Made by a program: the position numbers and the translations under genes. A stretch of 64,000 bases of DNA, taken from Paralithodes platypus (taxonomy: Eukaryota; Arthropoda; Malacostraca; Decapoda; Lithodidae). The stretch covers positions 45,973,403 to 46,037,402 of the forward strand of contig CM064492.1 in NCBI GenBank assembly GCA_032716605.1. Reading direction: 5' to 3'. The stretch's first letter is position 1. The number at the start of each line of letters is the position of its first letter. Positions 12,603 to 23,614 of this stretch are shown piece by piece. The notes under the pieces are model-generated. The model was not told where the DNA came from. It was given only the letters and a program-made list of their open reading frames with translations, and searched no databases.

Positions 12603-12845
12603 TAATAATAATAATAATAAATAGTTCTTAAAGCTAGCGCATGCTAAGCTAGCTAAGGATAGCTCAATAAGGCCGATTAGGCGTATTTCCATTGGGGTCC
12701 TGTACTACTACCCCATTCCTTTGCTCATGAGGGATGGTAACGACTCAGTGCTTGTGAAAAATCTTTAATGCGCCGAGCGTGGGCGCGAACCCGGGCCTTC
12801 TGGGTGGAAGTCCGAGACGCTAGTCACTACACCAAGCGAGCCGCT
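12603..12845 (-). mobile_element. tRNA-derived SINE with a LINE-G-type 3' tail
   Basis: On the minus strand the head (12845 to about 12770) resembles a tRNA. It has an A-box-like TGGTGTAGTGACTAGCG and a B-box-like GGGTTCGCGCC, but the acceptor stem does not pair well. The body is followed by a 48-bp block (12653-12701) that nearly matches the 3' UTR of LINE-G at 46801-46848 and 60469-60516. It ends in an (ATT)n tail. The shared tail is the classic sign of a SINE mobilised by a partner LINE. It is not a functional tRNA gene. Confidence 0.8.
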
Positions 12846-12854
12846 GGAAAACTA

Positions 12855-13258
12855 ATAGGAGAGTTACTATTCAAGAAAAAAAACGAGGGAAGAAAATACA
12901 TAGATGTTGGAAAAGGAGAGAAAATATGATAAAAGTACTTGACGAAAGGACAGATAATTAAGAACACAGGAAAATTAAGAAGAGCTAAAGTGTTTAACAA
13001 TGTATAAAACAATTTTAAAAGATAGTCAGAAAAGTGTAGGTTAACAAGAAAAGTAGTATGACTAAGGGAAAAATATAATATATACAGTATATGGAAAACA
13101 TGTAAATTTAAGAAAGAACAGATAATTAAGAGCATAGGAAAATTAATAAGAGTTAAAGTGTTTAACAATGTATAAGACAAATTTAAAAGATAGTCAGAAA
13201 AGTGTAGGTTAACAAGAAAAGTAGTATGACTAAGGGAAAAAAATATATAATATATACA
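12855..13258. repeat. ~170-bp tandem repeat, left part
   Basis: Two-plus units of about 168 bp. The block AGTCAGAAAAGTGTAGGTT recurs near 13023 and 13191. The array is cut by LINE-B at 13259 and continues at 15499. Confidence 0.85.
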
Positions 13259-15196
13259 TTTGAAGTACTCCTCCACTCTCCTCTTGGAGAAACCCAGCAG
13301 TTGCTTTACCAGCTTTCTAATCCATGGTTTCCTACCAGAATCTATGATGTCCGTTACCTTGATACCAGTAATTAACCTCTGAAGTGCGCATGGGGGTAAT
13401 TGGAAACGTCCCCCTGTGCTGACGTATTTGAGGTGTTTCCGCCACTAAAATATTCATTGTGCCATTAATAGCATTAATACTTATCCATATGCGCCTATTA
13501 TGGGTTGATTATAAAGGTATTAACCTGAAACAACAATAAAACGAGTGAAAACAGCGTTTGGATGGTCAAAATCGGAGATATAGCCCGCGAGTTGTATAAT
13601 GTATGGGTGAGGCAATCTGCTTTCCCGCCAATTTCCCCCAAGGCCACTGAGACACAGTCGATCGATACTCTCTCTCTCTCTCTTGCACTCGCTTGCTATC
13701 AGTGATGACCACACCCTCCAATCGGATTTCTAATGTTAGCACGAAAATATACCTCAGAATAAGGGAATAACAGGGAAAATAGGTGATAACTGAAGGAGAG
13801 GAGGAAAGTGGGGAAGGAGGGGAGGTAGAGGACTGAGATTTTGCATGGCCCAGGGGCCAAAAAAAAAATAAAAAATAAAAAAAAAAATATAAAATTTTTT
13901 TTTTTTTTCGATGTCAAAAGTTGATTTTTATTTTCTCTGACTCTTAAGAGTCTCCCCGCAGTGCGCCGGGGGAACTCTTAAGAGTCTCCCCGCAGCTCCC
14001 GGGTTAAAGACAAGGCTGGCAAAATTACATCAAAAGACAACTATAGACCTATTGCCCTTGCCAGTATTGTAAGTAAGATACTAGAGTTAATAATTTTAGA
14101 CAGAATCTCAGTGTATATCTCAACTAATAGTAATCAATTTGGTTTTAAAAAGAATCATGGTACGGACCAGTGCATCTACACTCTGAAGGAGCTAGTGGAT
14201 GGGTACATCAAAATGAACAGCTCTATTTTTGCATGCTTTCTTGATGCTAGTAAGGCATTTGACAGAGTCTGCCACAATATCCTGTTTGATAAATTAGCAA
14301 CAAGGGGAGTGCCATCCTATATACTGAGAATCTTGAAGTACTGGTACGCCAATCAAACATTTAATGTAAGATGGGGTAACATTATTTCGGATTCCTTTAC
14401 AGTAACCAATGGAGTGAGACAGGATAGTATTCTCTCACCTTACTTATTCAATGTATATATGGATGAATTAAGTGATAAATTGAATAAAGAGCAGATTGGA
14501 TGTTATGGTGGGAATAAAATCATCAACCATCTCATGTATGCTGATGATCTGGTCATTATTGCACCGTCTTCTGCGGATCTGAGCAAACTTCTTGATATAT
14601 GTGAATCTTTTGGTAGTAAACATTGTGTTAAATTCAACCCACTGAAAAGTGCTGTTCTTATATTTAGATCAAAATTACTGTATAAAAGTAAACTGCCAAA
14701 TTTCTCACTCAATAATCAAATTATTCAAGAAGTAAACAAAATAAAATACCTGGGACACATTATCTCAAACGATTGCTCAGATGATGCAGATATCGGCCGT
14801 CAGCGCAGACAGCTATATTTACGTGGTAACACCATCTTGAGAAAATTCCACATGTGTAATTGGGAAACTAAAGTCACTTTGTTCCGGACATATTGTTCCT
14901 CTATGTACACGGCCCATTTGTGGTGGAAGTATAAGAGAGCCACCATAAATGGTCTGTGTACATCCTATCATAATATACTCAAGATGTTCATTGGTCTCTC
15001 TAAATATGAAAGCACTAGTATGGTGTGCACACTGTTGGATGTGCAGTGCTGTCGGGCTGTCATCAGGAGACTGGTGTACAGCTTTTCGCAGCGACTGCAA
15101 TCCTCCAGTAACACACTGATTGTAGCTCTTTGGTCTAGTGATCATATCTATGAATCCCATATTATATCTCACTGGCAGAAGCTGCTGCACACATAG
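13259..15196 (+). pseudogene. LINE-B reverse transcriptase, interrupted
   Basis: The first segment, 13259-13375, encodes the region before YRPIALASI, including the HGFLPESMMSV-type stretch. The MITE follows, and the frame resumes at 14008 with DKAGKITSKDNYRPIALAS. From 14111 the ORF is open for 361 codons and shows NQFGFKKNHGTDQCIY, FLDASKAFDRV, TNGVRQDSILSPYLFN and the catalytic MYADDLVII. In this copy the usual QGG of the primer-grip region reads QDS, which would probably reduce activity. It ends at 15196 with the same C-terminal region as LINE-A. Truncation and the MITE make it a dead copy. Confidence 0.85.
13376..14003. mobile_element. piggyBac-like MITE in LINE-B (TTAA target)
   Basis: The insert is flanked by TTAA at 13372-13375 and 14004-14007. 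The left end is CCTCTGAAGTGCGC. The right end, read inward on the other strand, is CCCGGGAGCTGCGGGG. The right end carries a tandem motif, GAACTCTTAAGAGTCTCCCC and its neighbour. The TTAA duplication and C/G-rich ends fit piggyBac-type transposition. No transposase is encoded. Confidence 0.75.
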
Positions 15197-15498
15197 TATG
15201 TAATGTAATATATAGGTCTAATTGAACTATGAGCAATGATCTGTGCAATAGGTGTTAACCAACATTGAGCAATAGCCTTAGTTAGCCTATCTGTGTTATA
15301 TTGTGATATGTGCTCTATTCTGTAAATAGGCCTACTGTATTTTTTATTTTATTGTGTCTTTATTAATATATCTTTGTGTATAATTATTATCTGTGCTCTG
15401 ACGAGAAGTGTATGTGATATGGACCATTAGGTCGTACTGTATTTATACTGTATCTATCTTATGTGTCTGGAATAAAGAATTATTATTATTATTATTAT

Positions 15499-15875
15499 TA
15501 TATACAGTATATGGAAAACATGTAAATTTACGAAAGAACAGATAATTAAGAACACAGGAAAATTAAGAAGAGGTAACGTGTTTAACAATGTATAAAACAA
15601 ATTTAAAAGATAGTCAGAAAAGTGTAGGTTAACAAGAAAAGTAGTATGACTAAGGGAAAAAATATATAATATATACAGTATATGGAAAACATGTAAATTT
15701 AAGAAAGAACAGATAATTAAGAACACAGGAAAATTAAGAAGAGCTAAAGTGTTTAACAATGTATAAAACAAATTTAAAAGATAGTCAGAAAAGTGTAGGT
15801 TAACAAGAAAAGTAGTATGACTAAGGAAAAAAAATATATAATATATACAGTATATGGAAAACATGTAAATTTGTA
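15499..15875. repeat. ~170-bp tandem repeat, right part
   Basis: The array broken at 13258 resumes here with two more units. The GATAGTCAGAAAAGTGTAGG block recurs at 15609 and 15780, a spacing of 171 bp. Confidence 0.85.
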
Positions 15876-15954
15876 GAATCATGCCCAATCGCTTAGGAAT
15901 TGAAAACAATCAACACAAAATCCTATGGGAATTCCAGTACCATAATATCCTCAT

Positions 15955-17491
15955 CATCATCAGGGGGGGGGGGGGGGTTATTTAGGGTCGCCGTTAGTCT
16001 GGGTGACGGTCTGGTAATAGGGGTGGTGGTGGTGGTTGTGGCTTTGACCTTGGGGTTTCACTTTCACTTTGGAAGGGAGGGGTGGATATACCGTCAGGTT
16101 TGCTGTTCGGAATGTGGGTCTGGGTGAGAGCTGGCCCGGGGCCAGTTTTGGAGGGAGGTTTAAATAGTTTCGGTCGGGGGTAGTGATAGGGGGGGTTTAA
16201 AGGTGAAACGGGCAGGTCGAGTCGGGGTTGTTGTTGCGGAAGAGGTTGGTGCTGGCTTGTGTAGAGAGTTGTGGTCGTGAGTGGGGTTTGGGGAAGGGTG
16301 AGTAAGGCTGGAGGTTGAGAGTTTACTATGATCGGGTGGTTTGGAGGTTTGGAGTGTGGGGATTTGATAGGGAGACGGTGGGGGGGGGTCTGGGCAGGCA
16401 GGGTTGTGGTTTGAGAGGGGTTGAATTTGGACTGATTTTATTTTCGGGAGAGACATGGATGGGATTTCGAGGAGTGGTTGAAGTTGAGAGGTTGATTATG
16501 TTGTTTGGGGTGAGAGAGTAGTATTTTGGGGTTTAGCCAAGGTGGAAAAAGTTTTGTGGTTGGATTGGGATGGGCGTGGTATTTTGTCGAGCAGGATCTT
16601 TGAGGGTGGAATTTGGGGCGGATGGGGTAACGGTGAAGAGGGGGGTAAGATAGGGGGGAAAGAGGAGGTAGGGGTTATGTACGGGGGTGATTTTTCGTTC
16701 TGAATGTGGTCGTGAGAGGTTAGGCTGGCAGGGTGGGAATTGGTGGAGGTTGAAAGTTTAGCTGGGCTAATGATGGTGGGGGACCGACTGGTGAGCAAGT
16801 GTTCGGTACGCATGAGGGGGGGGGGGGGGGAAATCACTTTGGTGGGGATCACGCGTGAGGGGGGGATTAACGGCGCGTGTGGGAGGATCAGAGTGGTGAG
16901 GTGTGTCGGTGGCAGTGATGGTTTGTTAAGAGGTTATATGGGATTGGTGGGTTTGTCTGTCATGAGGGGGTTTTGAAGTTTATTAGGGGTGTGAATTGTG
17001 GGGGGGTGGAAGGGAGCTACTGACGGAAAACTGTCACAAGGGAAATTTTGTTGGTGGGGGAATAGCTGAGCATTTATGGGGGCAGGGGGGGAACATGGTT
17101 GGGTCCCTAGGTCGTCACGCGTGAGGGGAGGATTAACGGCGTGTGTGGGAGGGTCAGGGTGGTGAGAGGTGAGCGAGTTAGAAAACGGGATTTGTTGGGG
17201 GGACTGCGGAGGGTTGGTGGGGGAAGAGTTAGGTGTAGAACAGGGGTTATTGGTAGAGGACTGATGTATTGATTTGGGGTTGTTAACAGGACGAATTTGG
17301 GGAATTTTCTTGGTGTCAGTCTCGGTCTGGTTAAAGGTTATGTGGGACTGGGGAGGATTAGTGGGGGCAGAGTTAGGCATAGGACATGGGTTATTGAGGG
17401 AGGAGTGATTTACTGATTTGGGGTTGTTAACAGGACGAGTTTGGGAAATTTTCTTGGTGGCAGTCTCGGTCTGGTTAGAGGTTATCTGGGA
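15955..17491 (-). pseudogene. Degenerate proline-rich continuation of the Gag-like gene
   Basis: The minus strand is rich in Pro, Thr, Ser and Asn codons in several frames (about 17380-16934, 16852-16496 and 16456-16160). It repeats motifs of the ORF at 18511-17492, such as NNPKSIHQSSTNNP and KLQNP. Frameshifts separate the pieces. G-runs at 15961-15977 and 16817-16830 mark slippage-prone sites. I read this as the decayed 3' part of the same gene. Confidence 0.45.
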
Positions 17492-18100
17492 CTAGTGAGT
17501 TTGTTTGACATGAGAGGGCGAGTCAAGTGTGGGGTTTTGAAGTTTTCTAGGGGTATGAATTGTGTGGGGGTGGAAGGGAGCTACTGACGGAAAACTGTCA
17601 CAAGGGGAATTTTGTTGTTTGTGGAATAGCTGAACATTTCTGGGGGCATGGGGAAAACATGTTTTGGTACATAGGTAGGCATAGCTAGAAAACGGGGCTT
17701 GTTGGGGGGACTGCGGAGGGTTGGTGGGGGAATAGTTAGGTGTAGAACAGGGGTTATTGGTAGAGGACTGATGTATTGATTTGGGGTTGTTAACAGGACG
17801 AATTTGGGGAATTTTCTTGGTGGCAGTCACGGTCTGGTTAGAGGTTATCTGGGACTGGTGAGTTTGTTTGACATGAGAGGGCGAGTCAAGTGTGGGGTTT
17901 TGAAGTTTTCTAGGGGTGTGAATTGTGTGGGGGTCGAAGGGAGCTACTGACGGAAAACTGTCACAAGGGGAATTTTGTTGTTTGTGGAATAGCTGAACAT
18001 TTCTGGGGGCATGGGGAAAACATGTTTTGGTACATAGGTAGGCATAGCTAGAAAACGGAGCTTGTTGGGGGGACTGCGGAGGGTTGGTGGGGGAATTCAT
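16940..18100 (-). repeat. 363-bp in-frame tandem repeat within the Gag-like gene
   Basis: The block GGGGGGACTGCGGAGGGTTG recurs near 18066 and 17703, and again near 17190 after an irregular unit. The first two full units have a 121-codon period and keep the same reading frame, giving repeated SPTNPPQSPQQAPF and RNVQLFHKQQNSPCDSF in the protein. Confidence 0.85.
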
Positions 18101-18617
18101 CGAACTGAGTAGGCATTCTTCTCCGATGGAGAGCATATGTTCTTTGAATGAGCCATACGGGTCGAGATGGGCGGTGATGTGGAGTGGGAGGATGTTTAAT
18201 AATGCGGTGAATAAGAGTTCATTTTGTTGCTCGTCATCTTCAGAGCTATACGTGGTCCTCACATATCTGTAGAGTTGTATGAGGGTGACATTTATATCCC
18301 CTTCATACTTGATCTCGTCGATTTTTATTATTTTGGGGGCGACGAGGGAACCCAAAAGTGGCCCTAAGGTACGGATCACGAGGGATCGAAACTGGTTCCA
18401 GGTACTCTCTGGCGTTACCTGTTTAGCAATTTGGGAAACGGCTTTTCCCAACTGCATAATGTGCAATAATGCAACGGCGATTTTTTTCACGGTCATTTTG
18501 AAGTGCCACATCTAACACTGGTTTTATTATGTCTAAGTAAGTGGCAATATCATACGTGTTTACATCATACTTGGGAATGTGTGTGAGTGGCTGCCAATTT
18601 CGCGATGTTGCCATGCT
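17492..18617 (-). pseudogene. Gag-like protein with proline-rich tandem repeats, frameshifted
   Basis: Reading on the minus strand from an ATG near 18617, the frame starts MATSRNWQPLTHIPKY. It shifts near 18500 into the long ORF that ends at 17492. The N-terminal 135 or so residues look alpha-helical, with VALLHIMQLGKAVSQIAKQ and FTALLNILPLHITAHLDPYG. They have the look of a retroelement Gag capsid region. The rest is low-complexity Pro/Ser/Thr/Asn sequence made of 121-residue repeats. No zinc knuckle, protease or reverse transcriptase follows. A SINE and a 2-kb candidate LTR lie upstream on the same strand, which supports a retroelement origin. A lineage-specific host gene is the alternative. 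The Gag assignment rests on fold-like appearance and context only. Confidence 0.4.
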
Positions 18618-18679
18618 TCTACTGTTCCAAACTTGCAGTGTAATGCAACCTTTTATCCGAATCAAGAACTACCGCTGCC

Positions 18680-18912
18680 GCCAATGTTATGCTAGGTTTT
18701 TCCAGGGTTAAATAGGAAGGGAAATATCCCCAGGCTACCTTTAGGATCAACCTTTCCTGGTACCTGGCGCGGGGTACGAACCTCTGAAGGGAATTTAACC
18801 CCCCTAAAAACCCACAGGTTTTGAGATGCCTTGGGTGGGGTTCGAACCCTGGTTAGTGACGCACCACCATCACCACCAGGCCCGCGCGCTAACCCACTGT
18901 ACTACCACGGAC
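18680..18912 (-). mobile_element. tRNA-derived SINE
   Basis: The minus strand begins GTCCGTGGTAGTACAGTGGG (A-box-like) and has a perfect B-box-like GGTTCGAACCC about 60 bases on. An expanded GGTGGTGATGGTGGTG replaces a normal variable arm. The body runs on to about 18680. There is no intact cloverleaf. Confidence 0.65.
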
Positions 18913-18990
18913 GTACTAAAAGTATAGCAACTTTAGTCCGATTTTTAAGAACCAGGTGATAGTCTTGTGGTGTTATCACGTGATGAGTTT

Positions 18991-21030
18991 TGTTATGCCC
19001 GGTCCAAATTGGAACGCGAGATATTCTTTGTACAATGAGCAGCTCTCTAACTGGATAGGTATACCTTAAACTTCAAATAAAGAGACAACCCGGCAGGATA
19101 GTAAGCACACAGGTAACAAGTTAACATGGGTTTTATTCAGTTTAACACCTGGTTCATGGAGGAGCAAGACATATATTTTATACCTGTAACCTGGAGATCA
19201 TCAACAACAATAAGAATAATTAAGACATACAATAATCAGGTTATCAAGTAAGCAATAGGAGTCGGACAATGGGTCCGGACTCAAGGTAATAATAATACTC
19301 CTAGGATACAATTATAAGGTATCCCAAAATGGTGGAGGTACACCTCCTACCCAAATAGATCTCAGAGAGGATCTCAACAAAAGACAAGAGTGCAGTAATG
19401 GCAAATGCCGTCTGGATCATGCAATGATGTCCCCGGCATATAGTGACGTTAACTGACTCTAAAGCAATAATGGCCAAGTGGTCATCAACAATGAAGTGGG
19501 CTCGGAAAGGCTCACAAATGATATTAATACTATAGGTGTGCTAGATCTCACCTGGCAAAGATTAATCCTTAACTCTAATTGTGTACTAGCAAGGTGCTGA
19601 AGGCTGAGGCAACAATCGTCGGGAGCTGAGATAGAGTGAAATCTATTCGAGTTATGAACCTGACAGAATGTTAAATGAATTAGGCTAGAAGTTATACAAA
19701 GGGACTAGATTACGTGTAAATATGTGTTTGTGTTTGATGCTATGGGTCTTATATAGGCACGCCCCCTCTGTCGGGCTATGGGAGACCAATAACCCGGGAA
19801 GGTGCATATATAAGGATCCCTTGATAGGTATGTATAATGGGTCCCGGCAAGTGGGCTAATTAACGTCAATTTAAGTAGGGAGAAGAAAGACCTCTCGCAA
19901 GACGTAATGTTAATGAGAACCCCTGAAGATAACTTCTACCACAACCCTGAGTCAACTCTATACCCAGAAACGGTACAAAAGCACTTAAAGGAGAGCTGTA
20001 GTGAAGAGGAGGGCCCGTAGATCGAGGGAAGATCCAGTAGTCCGGAGGGCGGCTGGGTGTGATGACTCCGGAAGTTGGTCCAGGGGGGGGCGGCTGGGCG
20101 TGATGACTCCAGCTACTGGTCCAGGGTGAGTCACAAGATGGTTCCTTAGACCTTGGCGCCTACCACGGGACAACCGGGTTCCTCTTGCACTCCCACAGTG
20201 CAGTGATCCCCAAAGGATATGCTGGAGTTCTGCTACAAGGTTTGGGGGGTTAGGGTGACTAGCATAATGATCTACCTAGAGTGGCAAGCAGTCTAGATAG
20301 TGACATTATAGGTAGTCTAAGGGGGGTCAAAGTAAGTGTCTTCCTTCCTTGCTAGTTCGTGGAACTATCAGAACCATGTAGCAAAAAGAGAATCCAGAAA
20401 GGGGAGCCCAAAGTGGGTTGCCCAAAATTAGTCCTCTTCCTGATGGGGGGAACCCGATCTGGTAGATCTCAAGTTACTACACTATCCTCATAATCCCTTG
20501 AACAAAACAAGGTAGGAATCCTTCGGTACTTGGTTTGTGCACCGCATTGAAGGCCAGAAAGGGGGAGCCCAAAGTGGGTTGCCCAAGCTAGTCCTCTTCC
20601 TGATGGGGGGAACCCGACCTGGTAGATCTTCGATCACAGCACACAACTGACAAGTTGAACACCAGCTATCTCTGGCTGTTCTTACCCTGAACTAAATAAT
20701 ACCAAATGGCAATCTTAGTTAATGATGTCCAGGCTGGGTGAGTATAAGGCAATCTTCTTGCCCCTACTTAAGGCGCCCGGCTTGAGAGGATCAAGGGCGT
20801 TTGGCGCGTGGTGGTTATGTCCTTGTAGCTCTGGGGGTGGCGCGCCTGGACTCTGGCTGGCAGGAGTAGGGTTGGCTGCAGGTTTAGTGGCAGCTAGAGA
20901 TGCGGTCTTATCATCCTGAGACCGCATCTCAAGTTTATTGGACTTACCATCTACGACTATTTTACGCTATACCTGACGTCAACTCGGGTTAGTATTATTG
21001 TGGGTGCGGGACATTTTCGAGGGCATTACA
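18991..21030 (-). mobile_element. Candidate LTR of about 2 kb
   Basis: The segment has matching inverted ends: TGTTATGCCC at 18991 and GGGCATTACA at 21021-21030. Read on the minus strand it runs TGTAATGCCC...GGGCATAACA, the TG...CA form of an LTR, with an AATAAA near 19135. Inside are two ~78-bp direct repeats (20394-20469 and 20553-20629) and a duplicated GGGCGGCTGGGYGTGATGAC motif near 20050 and 20095. The minus-strand Gag-like relic lies 0.4 kb downstream, as expected for a 5' LTR. I see no convincing primer-binding site and no target duplication. A DNA element with 10-bp inverted ends is the alternative. Confidence 0.45.
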
Positions 21031-21569
21031 CCCTGGGCCCATAACCTGTTGAACTGGTCGCCGACATGATAGTGGATATCACTCTAAATATGTGGGGCAC
21101 AGGGAAAACACATCCTCCTTCAACGGTTTATTTCTCCGTAATAAGTTAATAACAACAAAGCTTACAAGAATGGCCGCTAGGGGCAATACAGAAAATGGAA
21201 CTAAATAATGGCAAACTAATTTATCCTTTGGAAAGTAACTCCTTATATATTTATTCTGAGTAACTTGAGTTTATATCTTAACAGTTGTGTTATAGGTTGG
21301 TTCGGTTGATGTGCGTTGTGACAACTCGGTCTTTGGTAAAAATTCCGAGGGTGCCGTGCCTACTTTTCCGGTCTGTTGCAATCTGCCCTTCCTCGTTCTT
21401 TAGGTCTCCCAGACTTACAGTACAGAGAGGATGCTTGGGGAGGTATGAACTGGAGGGGAGACTATTCTTTTCGGAGACTCTGTGTTTGATTGTAGCTATT
21501 CTGACGTGGTGTCTCTCTTGCTTAGGTGCTGGTAGCTGGCTGGTGGTTTTTTATTATAATAGGGGTGGC
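21031..21569. other. Unassigned stretch upstream of a SINE
   Basis: No supported gene. A minus-strand AATAAA lies near 21130. The short plus-strand ORF at 21285-21575 has no recognisable motif and I do not believe it. Confidence 0.5.
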
Positions 21570-21805
21570 TTGTAGCGGCTGCGTCATTGGAGGAGCGCAA
21601 TTGGTTTCTAACCGGGAGAACCGAGTTTGATTCTCGGCAGGTGGAATCGATGTTTGGGCAATCTCCTCCCCCTTGCCTCTGTTTCGCCTGACAGTAAAAT
21701 AGGTTATGCGCCAGGGTGAAAAGGCCGGGTCTCCGGATCCTCCGGTCCTTCAAAAAATAATAAATAAAATAAAGAAAACAAAACAAAATCAATAAAAATA
21801 AAAGT
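21570..21805 (+). mobile_element. Probable tRNA-derived SINE with A-rich tail
   Basis: The head AGCGGCTGCGTCATTGGAGG is followed at tRNA-like spacing by GAGTTTGATTCTCGG, a B-box-like sequence. The tail after CCTCCGGTCCTTC is A-rich (AAATAATAAATAAAATAAAG). The head does not fold into a convincing cloverleaf. Confidence 0.55.
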
Positions 21806-22199
21806 TCTAGGCTAATACTTATATATATATATATACAGTATAGGCTATATATAGCCTATACTTAGGTTGAACGTAATAGTTGTGACGCACCACAGTACGT
21901 GGTATTATAGCCATTAGTCGACAGGATAATTATGTAGAATTCTCCCTTCTTCATGGACTTTATTCCATATCGTTACATAGCAACACACATAAACATACTA
22001 GTTTACACTTCGGTTGATGACGTTTCGGTGAATGCTAGGTATTTTGGGTTTCAGAAAATTTCTTTTGATCGGGTTTGTCATATATTATTGTAAGGTGTGT
22101 ATACATTAATATGTTTAAATTTATAAATGACATACAATAGCACGTTCATGCTTTCCTGTTGAAGATTTACGAAACGCTACTAATATTTTGTGTTGCAGA
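21806..22199. other. PGAP1 upstream region
   Basis: AT-rich, with a TATATATA run near 21826 and an inverted TAGGCTATATATAGCCTA at about 21841-21858. No ORF. TTTTGTGTTGCAG at 22187-22199 resembles a 3' splice site, so an upstream non-coding exon is possible. Confidence 0.4.
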
Positions 22200-22518
22200 T
22201 AGATAACCGAAACCGCCAAACTTAGCTCAGGTGATGTGACAGTGACACCGGCTATTCGGGGCTTTATAAAGGGACCTTATCATGAGATTTGTCCTCTGAC
22301 TAGACAGATTAACCCCAGTGTGTGGCTGAGGACAATACCGAGAATACTTCTACCAGGTCTTTCAACTAGTAGTAACCGGCGATATGGCAGCGGAGGTGAA
22401 GCTAGTGTTAGCAGGAATTCTGTGCACCCTGCTGTTATGTGGGGTCTATGAACACCTAGTCAACATTGAACCTAATCAATGTGAAATGACTTACATGTTC
22501 CAGAGGCCAGACTTTGTA
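22200..22518 (+). CDS. PGAP1: PGAP1 exon 1 (5' UTR plus coding 22384-22518), GPI inositol-deacylase
   Basis: The coding part starts at ATG 22384 in the context GCGATATGG and gives 45 codons to 22518. A GTAAGT splice donor follows at 22519-22524, phase 0. The protein starts with a short cytosolic segment and one hydrophobic helix (about residues 6-21). It then has NIEPNQCEMTYMFQRPDFV, which aligns with the conserved N-terminus of PGAP1 (Cys, then Ser/Thr-Tyr-Met-Phe). PGAP1 is an ER membrane enzyme that removes the acyl chain from the inositol of GPI anchors, which allows GPI-protein exit. The helix anchors the protein and the catalytic lipase domain lies further downstream. The match is supported by exon 2, which continues the homology without a gap. 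UTR limits are uncertain. Confidence 0.87.
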
Positions 22519-22524
22519 GTAAGT

Positions 22525-23246
22525 ATGACATAGCTTACAAAATAAGGACAATATAAAGATGATGAAATTAAATTCATACATCGATTTTATCGTGGCCTAC
22601 AGGTTCCTTATACCATGTATTTCATTCCTATATGTGTCTAAATGCGCGTAAAAAATTATTACTGATCCTGAAAAAAACAAAATAGGCCTATCGCCTACCT
22701 CGCAAGAGGCGGGTGGCTTTGTTTACATCCGCCGCGAAGAAGAAGCAGCGTTGGGGAAAATTTGGTTTTTGCCCCCTACTGTTTAAATATATGACGATTT
22801 CAATAAATCTTGGGGGGGGGGGGTGAGGGGGAGGCTTGCCCCCACCCCCCCCCCTCTACATATTTTGTATCCAACGGCAAACGGTTAGGCCTATGGCCAA
22901 ATAGTTATTTTTCGCGAGTGAAGGGACGTGTTTTTAGATTGTTGTTTAATGGGTAAATATGAATTTACGCCTATTTTCACACATCAAAACACCCTTACAC
23001 AACTCTAAACTAGATAAAAACAATCGAAACAATTTTTTAGCAATTTAATTACATCATCTTTAAATTGACCCAAAATAAGGACAATTTTGATTTTAGGTTA
23101 GGCTAGGCCTAGCCTAGGCTAATGTCAATATTTTTCCCAGGTTTTTTATTTTTGTAAGGTTATTTTTAACGACACTAGGCCTAGTGCAGCGTTATGGGAA
23201 ACAATGGGTAGGATGTACTATGTAGTGAGCGGGCATACCGCAATCT
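22525..23246. other. Low-copy intron sequence
   Basis: Apart from the G-run at 22811 there is only AT-rich DNA with TAGGCCTA-type motifs. No ORF or RNA gene is supported. Confidence 0.6.
22811..22854. repeat. GC-rich hairpin module
   Basis: A G-run (G13) followed by GAGGGGGAGG and CTTGCCCCCACCCCCCCCCC can fold back on itself. It is preceded by ATGACGATTTCAATAA and followed by TGTATCCAAC. The same flanks surround the G-run at 27148-27184, so this is a dispersed repeat. Confidence 0.6.
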
Positions 23247-23430
23247 TTGTTTACATTACGCGTAGTGGCGTCGGACCTTTCCCATCATGTTCCCGTCTAT
23301 TTTAACCTAACCTAACGTCCTAACCTAGTATTCATGTAGTAATGACAGGGGGCAAATAGCAGAAAATATAGCGTCGAAATAGACGGGAACGTAAGTGCGA
23401 CCGCGGCGATCGCCCTATGTAAACAATGAC
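23247..23430. repeat. Short foldback sequence
   Basis: TTTGTTTACAT and GTTCCCGTCTATTTT on the left (to 23303) pair with GAAATAGACGGGAAC and ATGTAAACAA on the right (23374-23428), separated by about 70 bp of TAACC-rich DNA. It may be a small MITE. Confidence 0.45.
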
Positions 23431-23614
23431 GACCGTACGCCCGAACTCTACATCCATCCCGAAACAATTTATTAGGGAAAATAGGCACCAATAGATTAGC
23501 CATATTTTTCTCCACATAGCCTAGTCCGCATGGAGGATTTTCGTTATCAACAAATTGAGAAATAGCCTACCCACTTCACAGACAAATAGCCTACACCAAA
23601 AATCCAAGTCAAAG

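Larger units (their letters stand above)
13259..15498 (+). mobile_element. LINE-B, 5'-truncated copy of the LINE-A family
   Basis: The copy sits inside the ~170-bp tandem repeat and is flanked by TATATACA (13251-13258 and 15499-15506), a likely 8-bp target duplication. It begins within the reverse transcriptase and ends with AATAAAG and (ATT)n at 15472-15498. A 628-bp TTAA-flanked MITE is inserted at 13376-14003. Confidence 0.85.

Noticed and set aside
12765..12845. tRNA gene
   Set aside because: A- and B-box-like motifs are present, but the stems do not close and a LINE tail follows, so it is a SINE. The same holds for 18840-18912, 21570-21640 and 58541-58612.
21285..21575. Plus-strand 96-codon ORF upstream of PGAP1
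   Set aside because: It has no motif or splice context, its composition is not gene-like, and it overlaps the start of a SINE.
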